56,831 nt of DNA from the NCBI GenBank assembly GCA_023853785.1, contig JAJIRX010000823.1, forward strand, positions 1 through 56,831. The letters are read 5' to 3'. The translations under genes were made by a program, and so were the position numbers. Within the stretch, counting starts at the first letter, position 1; each line of letters begins with the position of its first letter. The notes below the pieces were generated by a model. The model had not been told where the DNA came from and did no database searches. It was given only the letters and a program-made list of their open reading frames with translations. This document shows, one piece after another, positions 36,453 through 48,900 of this stretch. Origin of the DNA: Psilocybe azurescens. Lineage: Eukaryota; Basidiomycota; Agaricomycetes; Agaricales; Agrocybaceae.

Positions 36453-37828
36453 TTGATATTTGATACTTATAAGACCCGTCGTTGGTCTTGTGCCCTGTTT
36501 TTGTACTCTCTCTTTCCGCCTCTTTCTCTGTCTTCCTATTTCTCCTTTCTCGAGCTTTTTCACTTTCTTTTATCTGTCTCTGTGAGTGTTGAATTCCTTT
36601 CGTTTTTCATCTACATGTTGTGCTGACTAATTGTGGTTTTTCTCTAGGTTTAGTGTAGTAGTCTCTTATTACGTTTGTCGATGCCGAATGTTTTAAATAT
36701 CTTTTTTTTTCTGATATGATGATACATGTGAGATGGTATTCTCTTTGTTGCTACTTATGCTTCTTTTGTCATCTTCTCTTGTAACGAAACGAGGCGCAAA
36801 CAGTGCTTCATAATGCATGACGCTTTATGCATAGTCCCTTCTCCCCGGTTATTCTTCTCTTCTCCGTCTCTCTCCTTCAGTGGAGTAATAACGATAGATC
36901 ACGAGTTCTAAGACAGCGTCGAAATTACTGATAGGATAGTTTGGGGTAAAGTTCTCTGTAATTGAAATATGGATAAGAATCAGTGGCAGGTATCTTGACA
37001 GTTCTGCAGTAGAGATATGCAGTCGATTGTGATGACTCCTTCCCTCGATATATCACGACCCACCGTCCTTCCCTCACACAGCCCATAGATTTGGGTCAGC
37101 ACTAAGCTATGAACTTAAACAGTAATTCACTAATTTTTATAACCCATATGTAGTCTTTAGAGATTTATTGCCCGGTTAATCCATGGAGAGGTTCGGTCGT
37201 GCAACCTAATCAAATTAAAGCTCCACGATCAACTTTTGACTTTTAGTCAGACATGATGAGTGCGGTTATTATTGACAGTTGACGAACGTTCGAAATAACC
37301 TATCACTCATAGGTAGCCGAACAGTGCCTGGGATTAATCCTGTGGGGTCTGTAAGCGCTGACGATTTAAACTTCAGCCTAGACAACACTAAGCACTTCCA
37401 GATACTGGTAGTTCAGAAGTGAGGCATTTAATGCGGAGAATGACTCCAGACTAGTCCTCCCGCGATGCTTCTTTTCATTTAAACACAAACGCCTTTTTCT
37501 TCCTGGTTTAAAACTCAGAGATAAGACGAAACAGGTGACCCGGACCTAGAAAGTTTGATTTACGTTATTTAAAGGCCGAAAACATGACCAGTGTTTTATG
37601 GCCACGAACGTGCGTGATAGCAAGATATACTTAACTGTAGCTGTGGGGTACTTGCGAGCGATATCTAGTTATCCTGAGGCCTGAGATTGAAAAGCCTACA
37701 ATTTCAGAGTTTCCGGACCACGACGGTCTAGAATCCATCTTGGGAGCAAGCTCGGAGTCAATATTGCACCAAATACGTCACAACTAAATAATTCATCGAT
37801 ATTCATATCTCATGAGCAAGCCCCAACA
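36453..37828. other. Intergenic, no gene recognised
   Basis: T-rich 3' flank of copy B followed by AT-rich DNA. No frame of interest, repeat or RNA gene is visible. Confidence 0.5.
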
Positions 37829-38416
37829 ATGGCTGCCTCTCGATATCCCACCACCCAATATCTCGCAGGAAACTTTGTCCTTTCAGCTGGAAGCGTGCTC
37901 TTTCGCCGCAGAGCGGCCACCAACACCCTCGAAGTCTGCATTTTGCATCACCTCACCAGAGACGAGTGGCTCCTTCCCAAGGGCCGCAAAGATAGAGGAG
38001 AAACGGTGGAGCAGGCCGCCGTGCGCGAAACATACGAAGAGACAGGCTATGTTTGCGCGCTATGGCCTCAACGCATGCCAACACGAGCTACCATACCCGG
38101 TGTGAACAATGTAGACGTAGCAGAGACGGCGAATGGGCTGGTCGAGCCCATTGCGGTGAGCGTACGCGATCTAGGAAGATCACGCACAAAGATCATCTTC
38201 TGGTTCATAACTGTGGTCGACGAAGGCGTGGAAAAAGTGGAAGGCTCGCAGATGGAGGACGAGAATTTTGAATCCGTGTTTTTTGATACCCATGTTGCGT
38301 TGGAGAGACTTACTTTCCAAACTGATCGTGATATTGTAGCTCAAGCTATAGATATCGTTGTGGGTGGTGAAAGTGCAACGCAGAAGTCCTCCGTGACCTC
38401 AAATATTACACCGTAG
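37829..38416 (+). CDS. Nudix hydrolase
   Basis: This single-exon gene of 195 aa encodes a Nudix-superfamily pyrophosphohydrolase. It would cleave a nucleoside diphosphate linked to another group, using Mg2+ bound by the Nudix box. The box is complete at about residues 51-73: G-RKDRG-E-TVEQAAV-RETYEE-TGY, fitting G-x5-E-x7-REuxEExGu. It is preceded by the usual strand (EVCILHHLTRDEWLLPKG). Later strands include KIIFWFITVVDE and a short helix ending in VAQAIDIVVGG. The start at 37829 has A at -3 and G at +4. A weak-context ATG 17 nt upstream (37812) opens a different frame of 97 codons that overlaps the gene, so leaky scanning is expected. The exact substrate is unknown, and diphosphoinositol polyphosphate or mRNA cap types are possible. 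Confidence 0.92.
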   Translation: MAASRYPTTQYLAGNFVLSAGSVLFRRRAATNTLEVCILHHLTRDEWLLPKGRKDRGETVEQAAVRETYEETGYVCALWPQRMPTRATIPGVNNVDVAETANGLVEPIAVSVRDLGRSRTKIIFWFITVVDEGVEKVEGSQMEDENFESVFFDTHVALERLTFQTDRDIVAQAIDIVVGGESATQKSSVTSNITP

Positions 38417-38696
38417 ATATTCTGGGATGTATGGCATGCAATAGCTGATGGTGTTTTTCGAGGAGAATGCGCAAAAATGTCTGTGAATGTGACAAGTCGC
38501 CGCTCTAACTTGACCATACATATGAGACTATATGTAACCCTTGTCAAAGACTTGTTAGTAGACTCTAGTAATGAAAGTGTTAGCAATTCCGATATCACGT
38601 GCTTATATGTTGAATGGCTTACGATTCGCGAGTTGGTTATTTTGGGGTTATTTCTTGGTTGTTTCCCACACACTCACTCCTCCCGCTTCTTCTAGA

Positions 38697-40194
38697 ATGA
38701 ACTCTCTACCGGCGGAGATTAAGGACTACATCTGCAAACTCCTCATGCAGCCATCTGACTTGGCCAACCTAGCCAGGACATCGTCCCAATTTCTCTCTTT
38801 AGCGAGATGGATTCTTTACCAAAATCTGGAATTAGCCAGTGATTTACCCTCTCTTCAAGACACATACGATCTCCTTCGACGAGAGCCAAATCTCGGAAGG
38901 GCAGTGGTGACTCTGACCCTGGTGTCTGGATCTGGCGTTTGGCGTCTCTTCGAAGGATCATCGACTTGGATAGATCAGCGAATATTTCACGAGATGATTG
39001 GCCTTCGATCCATCACATTTGACAGAATCCCCTGCGTACCGGCAGATAGAGTCAGAAATATAATAGGTCAGGTCTACAAGCACTGCCCTCAGCTTCAAGA
39101 AATATCAATTATCAATGCGTCATGGCCCTCCTCCACTGCGACTTGGGAATCGCAACTCGACGCACCTTCTACATTGCGCAGAGTTACACTCAGGTCCCCA
39201 TGCTCCTCAGGTACCGTCTTGACTCAATTTTAGATAAGTTGAAACTAACAAAATACGTAGCTCTGACGAGTTTCTTCCGTTCGACCTTTTTCAATGCATC
39301 CAACACGATTAACGTTCTCGAACTTTCGCTCATGCATAATGGAGAGGTCCTGGTGGATATTGAGACCCTCAAATTCCCACAGTTACATACATTCTCTGTT
39401 TCAGTATTCTCTTCGATCTCTTCCGGAGCATTGATTAAATTTCTTAATGCGCATGCCTCTATTCGCAATCTATCGATTCTGGATTCTGAAGCGTTGAATA
39501 TCGGGGGATCCAAATGCAACCTGCTCCCCAATCTCCATACCATCTCGGCAACTCCTCAATTCCTTGCCCGGTTGATAAAAATATGTGATAGCATTAAGTT
39601 TGTTCGTTGCCTCACATTGGATTTCTCGAGATCATATAACCCTGGGACTGCCACAGAAGAGATGATGTCTATTATCTCGGGTTTCCCAAGACTTAAGCAT
39701 TGCTCCGTTCTTCATGCCTATGGGCCTGACGACACACTTCGTGTAATCGAACATTTCTCAGAATCCCAGGAGTTAGAATGGTGGACAGGAGGTTTCTATT
39801 ATCATGACGTTACGGCGCTGGTGAGTGATGTTCTCGTCCAAGGTTCAAGTTTGAGCGCTGACGTTAGCACCTATAGTATAAAATCTGCTCCGTCTTAACC
39901 TCATTTCCCATGCTATTGCGGGTTGACATATTAGAATGGTCGACGCCACCAAATTTTATGTTGGATATGCACCTCAGAGGGTTGCGGGACATGGCGGAAT
40001 GCATCCCTTCGTTGCAGAAGATCTGTCTCTATATGCCACATTCCTCAGGCAGCGAGATTGCCGCCGTGTTCAACGTGCACCGAAAGAAAGGCTTACGGAA
40101 AATCTACCAATACATTGAAGATGGACCCCACATTGGCGATCGAAGACGCGTTCAACTCGATGCAGTCGACTGGCAATTCGATCCTCCACTATGA
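38697..40194 (+). CDS. F-box protein
   Basis: This is a probable substrate adaptor of an SCF ubiquitin ligase. The start MNSLPAEIKDYICKLL and the following ANLARTSSQFLSLARWILYQ form an N-terminal F-box-like motif (Leu-Pro, then helices ending in ARxxLYxxL). The rest is an alpha/beta region with leucine-rich strand-like segments (LQEISIINAS, LRRVTLRS, INVLELSLM, LHTFSVSVF, VRCLTLDF), as in the many F-box proteins of Agaricomycetes. The frame breaks twice, at TTTT 39228-39231 and AAAA 39880-39883. Adding one base at each gives one open frame of exactly 499 codons, so the gene is probably intact. The partner substrate is unknown. It lies 280 nt downstream of the Nudix gene on the same strand but is not linked by function. 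Confidence 0.75.
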
Positions 40195-43100
40195 AGGGTT
40201 GGTATTCAACTCCTGTAATACAGTGACTGATATTTGATGACTTCATTGTTTAGTTTGGATCCACTTATTGGCCAGGGAGCTTGATCTATGTCAGAGTTTT
40301 TTTGGCTGATGCTCATGTTCAACACAGACTAAGAAGCCCCTGCCACGATAAAAAAGTTGCATGCCTGTGGTTATCGCTGGCGCCTGGTGTCATGCCATGG
40401 AAGCGCTACCAGGCGTTGAAGAAAGGAATGCCAAAGTTTCGCGGTGGAAAGTAAGCAACGGATGTTTCTATATACTCCACGAGTTGGTAGAAAGCGTGAA
40501 TAGCTGAGACTAAGAGCTGGTAGACATAAGGTTGCAGCGGAAGTCGCTCCTTCCTAAACGAACTCCGCAGCGAGCACTGGTTCCCTATTGCAACGGCGCT
40601 ACGAGCGAGCAAAGCGGGTAACAAATATCAACGGCCTCGTTACGTATCATAATGAAAAAAGCATGTGATGAATTGTGTGAGATTCCGTGGTCATGGCCAG
40701 ACGGTCGGTGAGTAGCATCAATGTATTCGGCGGATGGCACCTAACTAGCTCCAAATTCGACCACGGGGGCCATATTCATCTGTTTAGAACAGAAACCTTA
40801 ATACAAGGAAAAAGAAAGTGTCATCTTCCGGGATTTTATCTGGAATATTGGAAGGCAAACAGGTCAATCTCCTCCTGAACGCTATCCTGGATGGTGGTCC
40901 TATCCTCGGGATCTAGTTAAATCGCTCTCCACAAACAACGCTTATATCCATACAAAGTAAGACCTCTTGAATGAGCGGGTGTTTGTGGAGTAGGGATTCA
41001 CCTCTCAGTCGTATGAGAGTACCGCATTTCCGGTGCACAATATTTTAATAAATCCATCTTAAGGGACTTCAAGTTCCATATGAAAATAACTCTTGATCTT
41101 CTCCAGTATTGACCTTCCATGTCTGTAGTACAAGCAAACGACGAGGGTGTTGAGATTCTCGGTAATTCCCTCGTCTCCGTAAGATATGTATGACCGTTGT
41201 TAGATGACAAGCTAGAGAAGGGCTACCGTGTCCCCGAAGTCGAAACTAAATTTGTCTGGGAAAGGAGGTTGGTCCCCTCTAAAGGCACTAACCAAAGAAC
41301 AAGAGATTTTAGTGAACAGTGTGTGTCGGAAAAATACCGGTTAGCATATCCGTAGTTGCGATAACTGATGATCTTATCCGCAATAATCAGTCTCTGCGTG
41401 AAAACACATCAGCATGTTATTGGATCATGTAACCTCACACTAAGCACCGGTATGCACAGTAATGTTGGAAAACGAGAGAAATGCTGAACCATGCTGAGCA
41501 GTCTTATGCGGACTTACAGCAGCTGATGGTCGTATAAGCTGTGATCAGTGAACTATGTATATAATTAAAAGAACTACAACCATGGAATAGAGGACAATGT
41601 GCACTTCTCAAGCGCCCAGACTTTCTTGCATTTGTGCTCTGTAGAATGTTCTATTAATCAAAGTTGTGCAGGAACCCCTCGGTTTGCTTGCCAATGGTTG
41701 AATGTGTCATTGTGGGGCCCATTTGGCGTGCTCCACAAAGGATGTGGGGCCTATTAGACGGACTCCACAAAGGGTGTGGGGACTTTTGGTGAGACACATA
41801 TATAAAGGTCAATATGAACTTAGCAAAACGCCCCAAAGTGCCCTTCTTGTTATATCATCACCAATGCTCCCAGGCAATCACTCGCATTCTGACTCTGATT
41901 CTGAGAACAGCCCACCACTCAATCACAGTCCAGCTGAGCTATTCAAGGTGAGCACTCACATCACCTTCCCAAGCCTCTGGCACATCAAGTAACTGACCGT
42001 GTTTGGAGATTGCCAGGCTATTACCTGTTCATCATGATATCAGTGCGTTCTTTACTTCTATGTTCTAACAACTGGTACACTGGTGAGCACATGGTACTTT
42101 GGTGGATTTGTTGGATGCCGATGAGGAGGAGAATGTTGGTGGCAGCAGCGAAGCATCTCGGAATAATAATTGATCATGTATTATTTTGAAATTCTATTAT
42201 ATTTGCCTATTTTCTGTGTGAAAATTTCTGTATTTTGTGACCAATGAATCCCGCAAACGATGATTGTAAATCAAGTCGGATAATAATTAGGATAGTAAGG
42301 GTGAGTACAAATATAACATATGAGCACCAACACTAAGCCCTGGTTTGTTTGATCAGTCTTATAAGTGCCTATATGTTATTTAAGTCTGATTGGTTTGACC
42401 GTAATCATAGGTATGACTTGACTTATATCTAATCTTCGAAACTGACCCACAGGCTGAAAAACTGATGCACTTATACGTACATATCGGGATAGATTTGGGC
42501 AGATTTGTTAATCTGGATTTTTCCGACATGATCTCGCAGCAGTGAGCTTACCAACAACAGGGTTATAATGATGCAGTAATCCTTTCATTAGATAGGTAGG
42601 AGTTGGTATAGTCAATGCGAGCTTGCATTAGATTGGACAATGTCACTCACATGAACAATAATCGTCCTCCCACCACGCGTGTGGCAGATCTCGTACTTGC
42701 CAATCCAAGGGAGACAACGCAAAAGATCGAAGCATCTCGCCGTGTTATATATCGTGGCGGATACCATGGTTTCCGAGTTCCCGTCGTTCTCCGCAAATCC
42801 CGACTTGCGAAGGTCGATGCTAAGACGGTGAGGACCTTGTTGAGCTATTACAATGGAGGGCGGTATATCACGTAGGTTGTGAAAGTCTAAATGATACAGG
42901 GGAAGCCAGAGGCATAGGCTTTGTAGGCAATCAGCCGTTGGGCGAGGAAGCTTCTTCCAAGAAGTGGGACGATGATAGGTGTACAGTCCAATGTATTGAG
43001 ATTTAGTGCACAATGACAACGACTCAAGAGACTGAGAAGACCACCAAACTTGATGGCTACATTAGGCCTGAGCAGAAAGCTATTACTGTCTACCTCGATG

Positions 43101-45500
43101 TCTAGCCTGAAGATTATAAGGGCCAGATTGGATTGATTGCGATTAGCGTATTGATTCGAGTGATCATTTCTTCTGAGCACTTTCCCCTTCCGGTACACTC
43201 GTTTGTCCTACGCCCACGGTACGGACTGACCCGGGGGGTTGAGATCAAAATTGTTACGCTGGTGATATTTTCTCCTCAAATATCTCAATGATCTCGAGAG
43301 GGATGATAGTATTTGCTATCTGGGACACGATGTGTGATTTTGTAGAGACAGTGGTCTGGTAGCCTTGGAACAAGTGTTGTAGTCGGCCACAGGTAGAGCT
43401 GGCCGCGCCGATGTTGAATAGTATACTTACCTCAAATGGGTGCTGCAAAAATGGAGCCAACGACTGATCGTTGAACGTTAGACGTTCGTGAACTGAGATT
43501 GAACTGAACAATATTGTTGATTGCGGAGCTTAATATTCAAAAGGCACAAAATTACGAGAGCTTCACGAATGACACAAAATGTAGCATCAGACATACTTGA
43601 GCCGGCTGCAGTCAACGACGATGGGTGGTGATTGAAACGAGTCAATGATACACTAATACACAAAAATTTGAACTGTGGGTCAAGAATAAAGTCTTCCAGC
43701 TAACGAAAGGGCACATCGTCAACTTCACATATATGACGGACAATGACGAGATGAAGTTGGCATGAGTGCGAACCGGAATAGTGCAAAGGATAGACGCACT
43801 TAGGCGGAGCATGATAGTTGAATGCAGTACTCCAAACCCATTTCTAAAAAATCAAGATACACCCTGCTTCTGTTAATGTAGACAAACTATGCCTGGTAGA
43901 GCACTACCTAGTCTGAACAATAAATATTTATTCAAGAAGGCATGGTCGCGAGGCGCAACGTGCGCCGGGAGTGAGGTACCACCCCTATTTAATTCCAAAC
44001 ATGACAGACATACCCACATGGTCGCTACTAAAGTGCAGTTGCTCTTGAAGTGGCCAGATTAAGGCATAAATTGGCCAGAACGGGCGACGATGCATAATGA
44101 GCATACGAACTCAGTTCATGCATCTCCGACCATAGGCAAGAGCTTCCGAGAACGAATGTTGCCGTGGTGTCAGTGGACCTGACTCCGTGAAGGAGCCTCT
44201 GCTTGAGGAGCCATGCGCCCCATGGCTACTTAGGATATGTTGGGAGTAGAACATCGTTTTTATTGTACAATCGTTCCTGGGGCGATCGGGACACTATTCG
44301 TGGTTATGCAGAATACAACGAACTCGAGAATGCCGACGGAAAAAGCTATGAATCTCTCTAATCCAGTCCTGAAACATGAAGGACCCCACAAATTAGTAAG
44401 GGTTCGTTTGAATGAGGCTCAAGACACACCTGTCTGCATTGATAAAGTGCGAGTAACTTATTTCCTTCCTTGACTCGACTTTGCATCAGGTCCTTCCTCC
44501 TTGCCACTGGTCTCGCGGCCTTTGTCCTCTGTCCAGTTCATCCTAGAGCCGTACTGCCCTGCATTTGCACCTTTAGGGGTATAAGGTTGTTTGTTCCCTC
44601 TACACTCCGATACTCTTCCGTCTGAATACCCGCGCGACTCCATTCACCCGAAGGAGGTTCGTAAGGTTTTTGAAAACGATCCGAGTCTGGATCCATGCGA
44701 TGCACGGTGTTGTCTGACGGAGGTGTGTCGTCCACATCTTTGCATAGCTATCTGAAGTGTGCTTGTCGCGCTGTGCTGCCTGGGTGGTGTGTATCGAGTT
44801 CGAGGGTACGATGTGCCGTTTGTGGGGCCCATTCAGGACCATACGTCCGTTAGCTAGTAATGTTGAACGCGTTCGAGGGATGAAGAACATGGGTATAAGT
44901 TTCTAATGCTAGAAACAGATGGTTGGCAGGTTGGTACGTGGATGAGAGATGGTTACCTGGCTTGTTCAACTCGATGGCGGTGGGAGATTGAACGGTTTGG
45001 GTGAGTTTGGACGGTCGAGATGCGGCAGCTGTCAGATGCGGTCATGCAAACATATGTAACGTGACCTTTTAATCTTATCTACTTTCAACGCAGTGGCGCA
45101 CAGTGACGCTCATATCCCATTCGTTAATCCTAATAGCAAATAATTTAAATTCTACCAATCTTACTCCCAGATATACATAATCCTACGCAATCTCTAGCGA
45201 CGGTGTCAGGAATTAATGGCAACTGAATATGTCGGGGAGGGTAAATAGTATCTGTTGCTACCAGAAAAAACTCCATAGCACAATATATGCAGGTAGCCTA
45301 TGATGGTAATATAGCTAAATACTATGAGTTATCTAGAGGTGTCTGTTTTCCTCTGCTATCTGTCCAGTTATAGAGTTCAACATTCAACATAAGGGTAATA
45401 CTCCTAAAGCCATTATTCAATTTGATCATCAATAATAATCAATATCTTATCCATAAATGGACCCCTAGATATACAAATCCAGCCCTCGGCCATCCCGAGC
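40195..45500. other. Gene-poor AT-rich stretch with possible gene relics
   Basis: No complete gene is visible. At 41700-41770 a near-duplicate of about 40 bp reads GACTCCACAAAGGGTGTGGGG-like twice. Downstream, a short start-like frame (MLPGNHSHSDSDSENSPP near 41861, followed by a GTGAGC) could be an exon. Minus-strand fragments at 42612-43511 (for example FNDQSLAPFLQHPFE, TIIPLEIIEIFEEK) look coding-like but cannot be joined. I see no transposase or reverse transcriptase. Confidence 0.4.
42612..43511 (-). pseudogene. Coding-like fragments, possible relic
   Basis: Several minus-strand pieces with ordinary amino-acid composition follow each other (HERLTFNDQSLAPFLQHPFE near 43490-43430, a splice-like GTAAGT at about 43430, then SKSHIV-type and NTIIPLEIIEIFEE near 43260-43300, and further frames to 42612). 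They change frame and carry stops. A decayed F-box-like gene is one possibility, but the match is too weak to assert. Confidence 0.2.
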
Positions 45501-45977
45501 CTTACACTTTGGGGTTTCATACTGATAATGTCGTTTTCAGTAATTTTTTCGTTAGAAGTACAGATAAACGAAAACTTCCAATGAAGGTCAACCTCTTATT
45601 ATTTAGATCCTATTCACTATTTTACACTCTATTGTTTTTGTTATGTTCACTAAGTTACGGAAATTTGTTCTGGATTGAAGAAATTTTCAGTTAATCTCCT
45701 GCTTATGAAAATCAGATTTTTATTGTTTGACTTTGCAATAAAGGACCTGGCAATAATAAAAATCTGATTTTCATAAGCAGGAGATTAACTGAAAATTTCT
45801 TCAATCCAGAACAAATTTCCGTAACTTAGTGAACATAACAAAACAATAGAGTGTAACAATAGTGAATAGGATCTAAATAATAAGAGGTTGACCTGCAGTG
45901 GAAGTTTTGTTTATCTGTACTTCTAACGAAAAAATTACTGAAAACGACATTATCAGTATGAAACCCCAAAGTGTTAG
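45501..45977. repeat. Large inverted repeat, arms about 223 bp
   Basis: The left arm 45501-45724 and right arm 45755-45977 are nearly perfect reverse complements around a spacer of about 30 bp that includes GACTTTGCAATAAAGGACC. Differences include a short indel near the middle (AACGAAAACTTCC against GGAAGTTTTGTTT) and a few substitutions. The arms are AT-rich, contain no intact gene, and would fold into a long hairpin. This could be a foldback transposon, a collapsed head-to-head insertion of an AT-rich plasmid or organellar fragment, or an assembly artefact. Confidence 0.85.
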
Positions 45978-48900
45978 TAGATACGGTAGCGTAGAGCGGT
46001 GAGCTCATTCACCCGTGCGTCTTAGCACTTCGTTTGCCTGTTGCACGATAATAAAATGATCCAAATAATAATAATAATCGGTATCTTTGTTTAGCGCTCA
46101 CGGGCCAAGAACCATACAATACATTTGCAACTAAAATCCTATATTCCAGTGCAGTATGTCGATATCCATCTCACGTGATTCCTCTTTCTCTCCACTCTAC
46201 ATTCGCCTTTTATCTTAAAGTAGACACAAACGGTCTTTATTATATTTTAAGTATATAGATGGACTGTCTACGTACAGGTCACCTCAGTCGAAATATTCGT
46301 GACTGAGGTGAGTCACATCCATTTTACTTAGAGTCTCACTGTACCTTAGTGTGTGCATCGTCACATTATCCTTAGATTGCAGATATGATATTATGGCCCG
46401 GCGTTGTGAGGTGATTATCTGCGGTTTCAATTCCTGAAACCTTGGGTGCGGGAAAGTACTGAACTAGGAATGAGAATATACGTGGACTATAGTGGCAGAG
46501 ACCAGACTGACTTTTTTTCAGCTATGTGCTTGAGAGACGTGTTCTTGAATTATTGTCAGGCTCATTCACTGATATCGAATGGTCATGCTAGTAAAGCTCT
46601 ATGTATTGTACAAACTGCATCTCCATTCGTTTTCCATTCTTTCGGGTTTTTCGTCATGCCGCATCAGAGAATAAAAACGTGAAGGTCTCTGCTGCATGTG
46701 AGTGGCATGTAAGCTGCCTTTATACAACTATTCAATGGTGTCAAGTTCCCAATTGAAGTCTACACCGTTGCACGTATCATGGAATTATCACTCTGTCGTC
46801 ATAAACTACTCCAAAGAAGGCTCGTAATCCCCAGCCCCGTACCTATCGAGACCAAGCACTGATTCTCAGCTCTGCGAACATCGAACAATTCATATTAATT
46901 ACCAAATTCATGGTCCAAACCTGGCTTTTGGAATCAATGAGTACAGTGAATAAACCCTACAAGGTCAGGCCCAGGCCTCATCTCTTAATCGGAGGAGAAT
47001 TAACGAACGACGTTATGGGATTAAAACTTCCCTCTGCCCAATACTAATACAATGGGTCATAGTACGTAACACCTTCTGATGATCTGGGGCGTCAGGTCTG
47101 TATTCAGCGAGGCGGATCATGCCCACTGATATCCCCCGTCCAATCGAATGGCAGTTACACCAGACCGATGCTTCCTGAGTACTTACTTGAGCTGGTTTGG
47201 ATGGGCTCTCAAGCCTTCCTGTCACGCCGGTGAAATGAATCCTTATGTTCATGGGCACGAGCTTGGTTTGTGTCAGCGTGAAGAAGGATAGGAAGGTGAG
47301 CGCCACAGCTGTTACTTACGTATACTATTAGCAAAAGCCTGTCTTCAGGCACTCAAAACTACTCCTCGAGCACATGTTAGGTCTTATTACAGGCTCAGAA
47401 ATATCGTGCGACATCTCTTTCGCTGCAGTAATCTCCATTATAGCTCAATAAAGAATTCAGTCAGATGCTCGGAAGACAGTAACTGTTATGCATTAACGAA
47501 AGGAAGCATTTATGAATTGAAGCTTGAAGCTTGACTGATGACTTAGCTCTAGCTCAATCTCTAGCTAGTACGAATTCTCAACGTCAATGGCCGATCCATT
47601 AATAGAACATCTAACTCAAAAATGACTACCGATCGTTGTAGTCTAAGTCGCATTGTCAGGCAGCAGATTCAAAGTGCATGAGCATCCACTTTACTTATGC
47701 ATGGAGTGCGTCGTCGAGCCCAGCGCTGGTTGACAATTCTTAGTGATAAAGGTTATAATCATTCCGCCTTCACTTCACTGTACACAGGTTCACACCTCAA
47801 TGCCAGTGTCAGAGACGCACTACTCAGTGGGCAATCACATGTACAGCTAAAGTCTCCCGACCTCCCGGCATGCTGGCATTGGAAGGTCGATTTTGACTTC
47901 GTGGGTAAGCTGGACTCGGCTGAATCTACGTGTTCACCCACAGATTCCCAGGACGCATCGGCCACTCAGGAGATCTACAGTCTATACTTATGAATGTTTT
48001 TTAGGAATTGTTGATCGGTGGGTGTGCGGCATAGTATATATATGCTTATATATATAAATACTGTAGACTGCATAGAGCCACTGGGAAGGACTGAATCGAG
48101 TTGAATCGATTTGGAGTGGGTTTTCGATAACGAATTCTGGTGCGCTGACGGAGTCGGACCGTTCCATTAATCGATGATCAGCTGCTCTCTGCCGGGACGA
48201 GTAGTCTCTAGGGGACCGAGACTAGTAAGAATGCCCATTTATTATAGCTGCACACTAGCGTCGGGAGTCGGGGCGTTCTGGGTGACTCATAATGTCTTCA
48301 GCTCGAACTTTAATTCGCGGCTGCAAGTAACCTTCTGAATCTGAATCGCTCACTTACCGCGTCAGCTTTGGTACGCACTGTGCTACCACTGCCAGTGGTA
48401 CTCGCTTTATCGTCGTCGTCGCCATCATATCATCGTCGAGACGCATTGTCTCCGCGCCCGTGCTCATACCCCTAAAGCTTGCTAACTGCCTCGATCACTT
48501 TTGGTTAAGATTTCCAGAATCGTCTTTGTTCGGACGGGCTGACTGACCGACTGACGTACGGACAGGGTGTATGGAAGTCGACGCAGACGAAGATGAAGAA
48601 CGAATATGCCGTAGATCGAAATTAGGGATATATTTGGAAGGTGGTTCTGGCCGTGTTCTGGCTGCTCTTGCTCTTACTCTGGTTCTGGGATCTTGGATCT
48701 TGGATTTGTTGCAATTGCGTTGTCGGTGATGCTGTTACTTTTGATTTGGGACGCGTGCCAGTGTTCGCTTGACCCTCAATTTCCTCTCTTCCCTCCTCCT
48801 GTTTGTCGCAGGCAGTGGTGGACCATGGAGATGCGTATACATACAGGTGACAGCATAACCCAGTAGTAATATTCAATATTCGGTAGACTCGAACATGGTC

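Noticed and set aside
37812..38105. Separate protein starting at 37812
   Set aside because: It overlaps the clear Nudix gene in another frame and shows no motif.
45422..45694. 90-codon frame inside the left arm of the inverted repeat
   Set aside because: A disrupted version appears in the other arm simply because the arms are reverse complements; no independent evidence for a protein.
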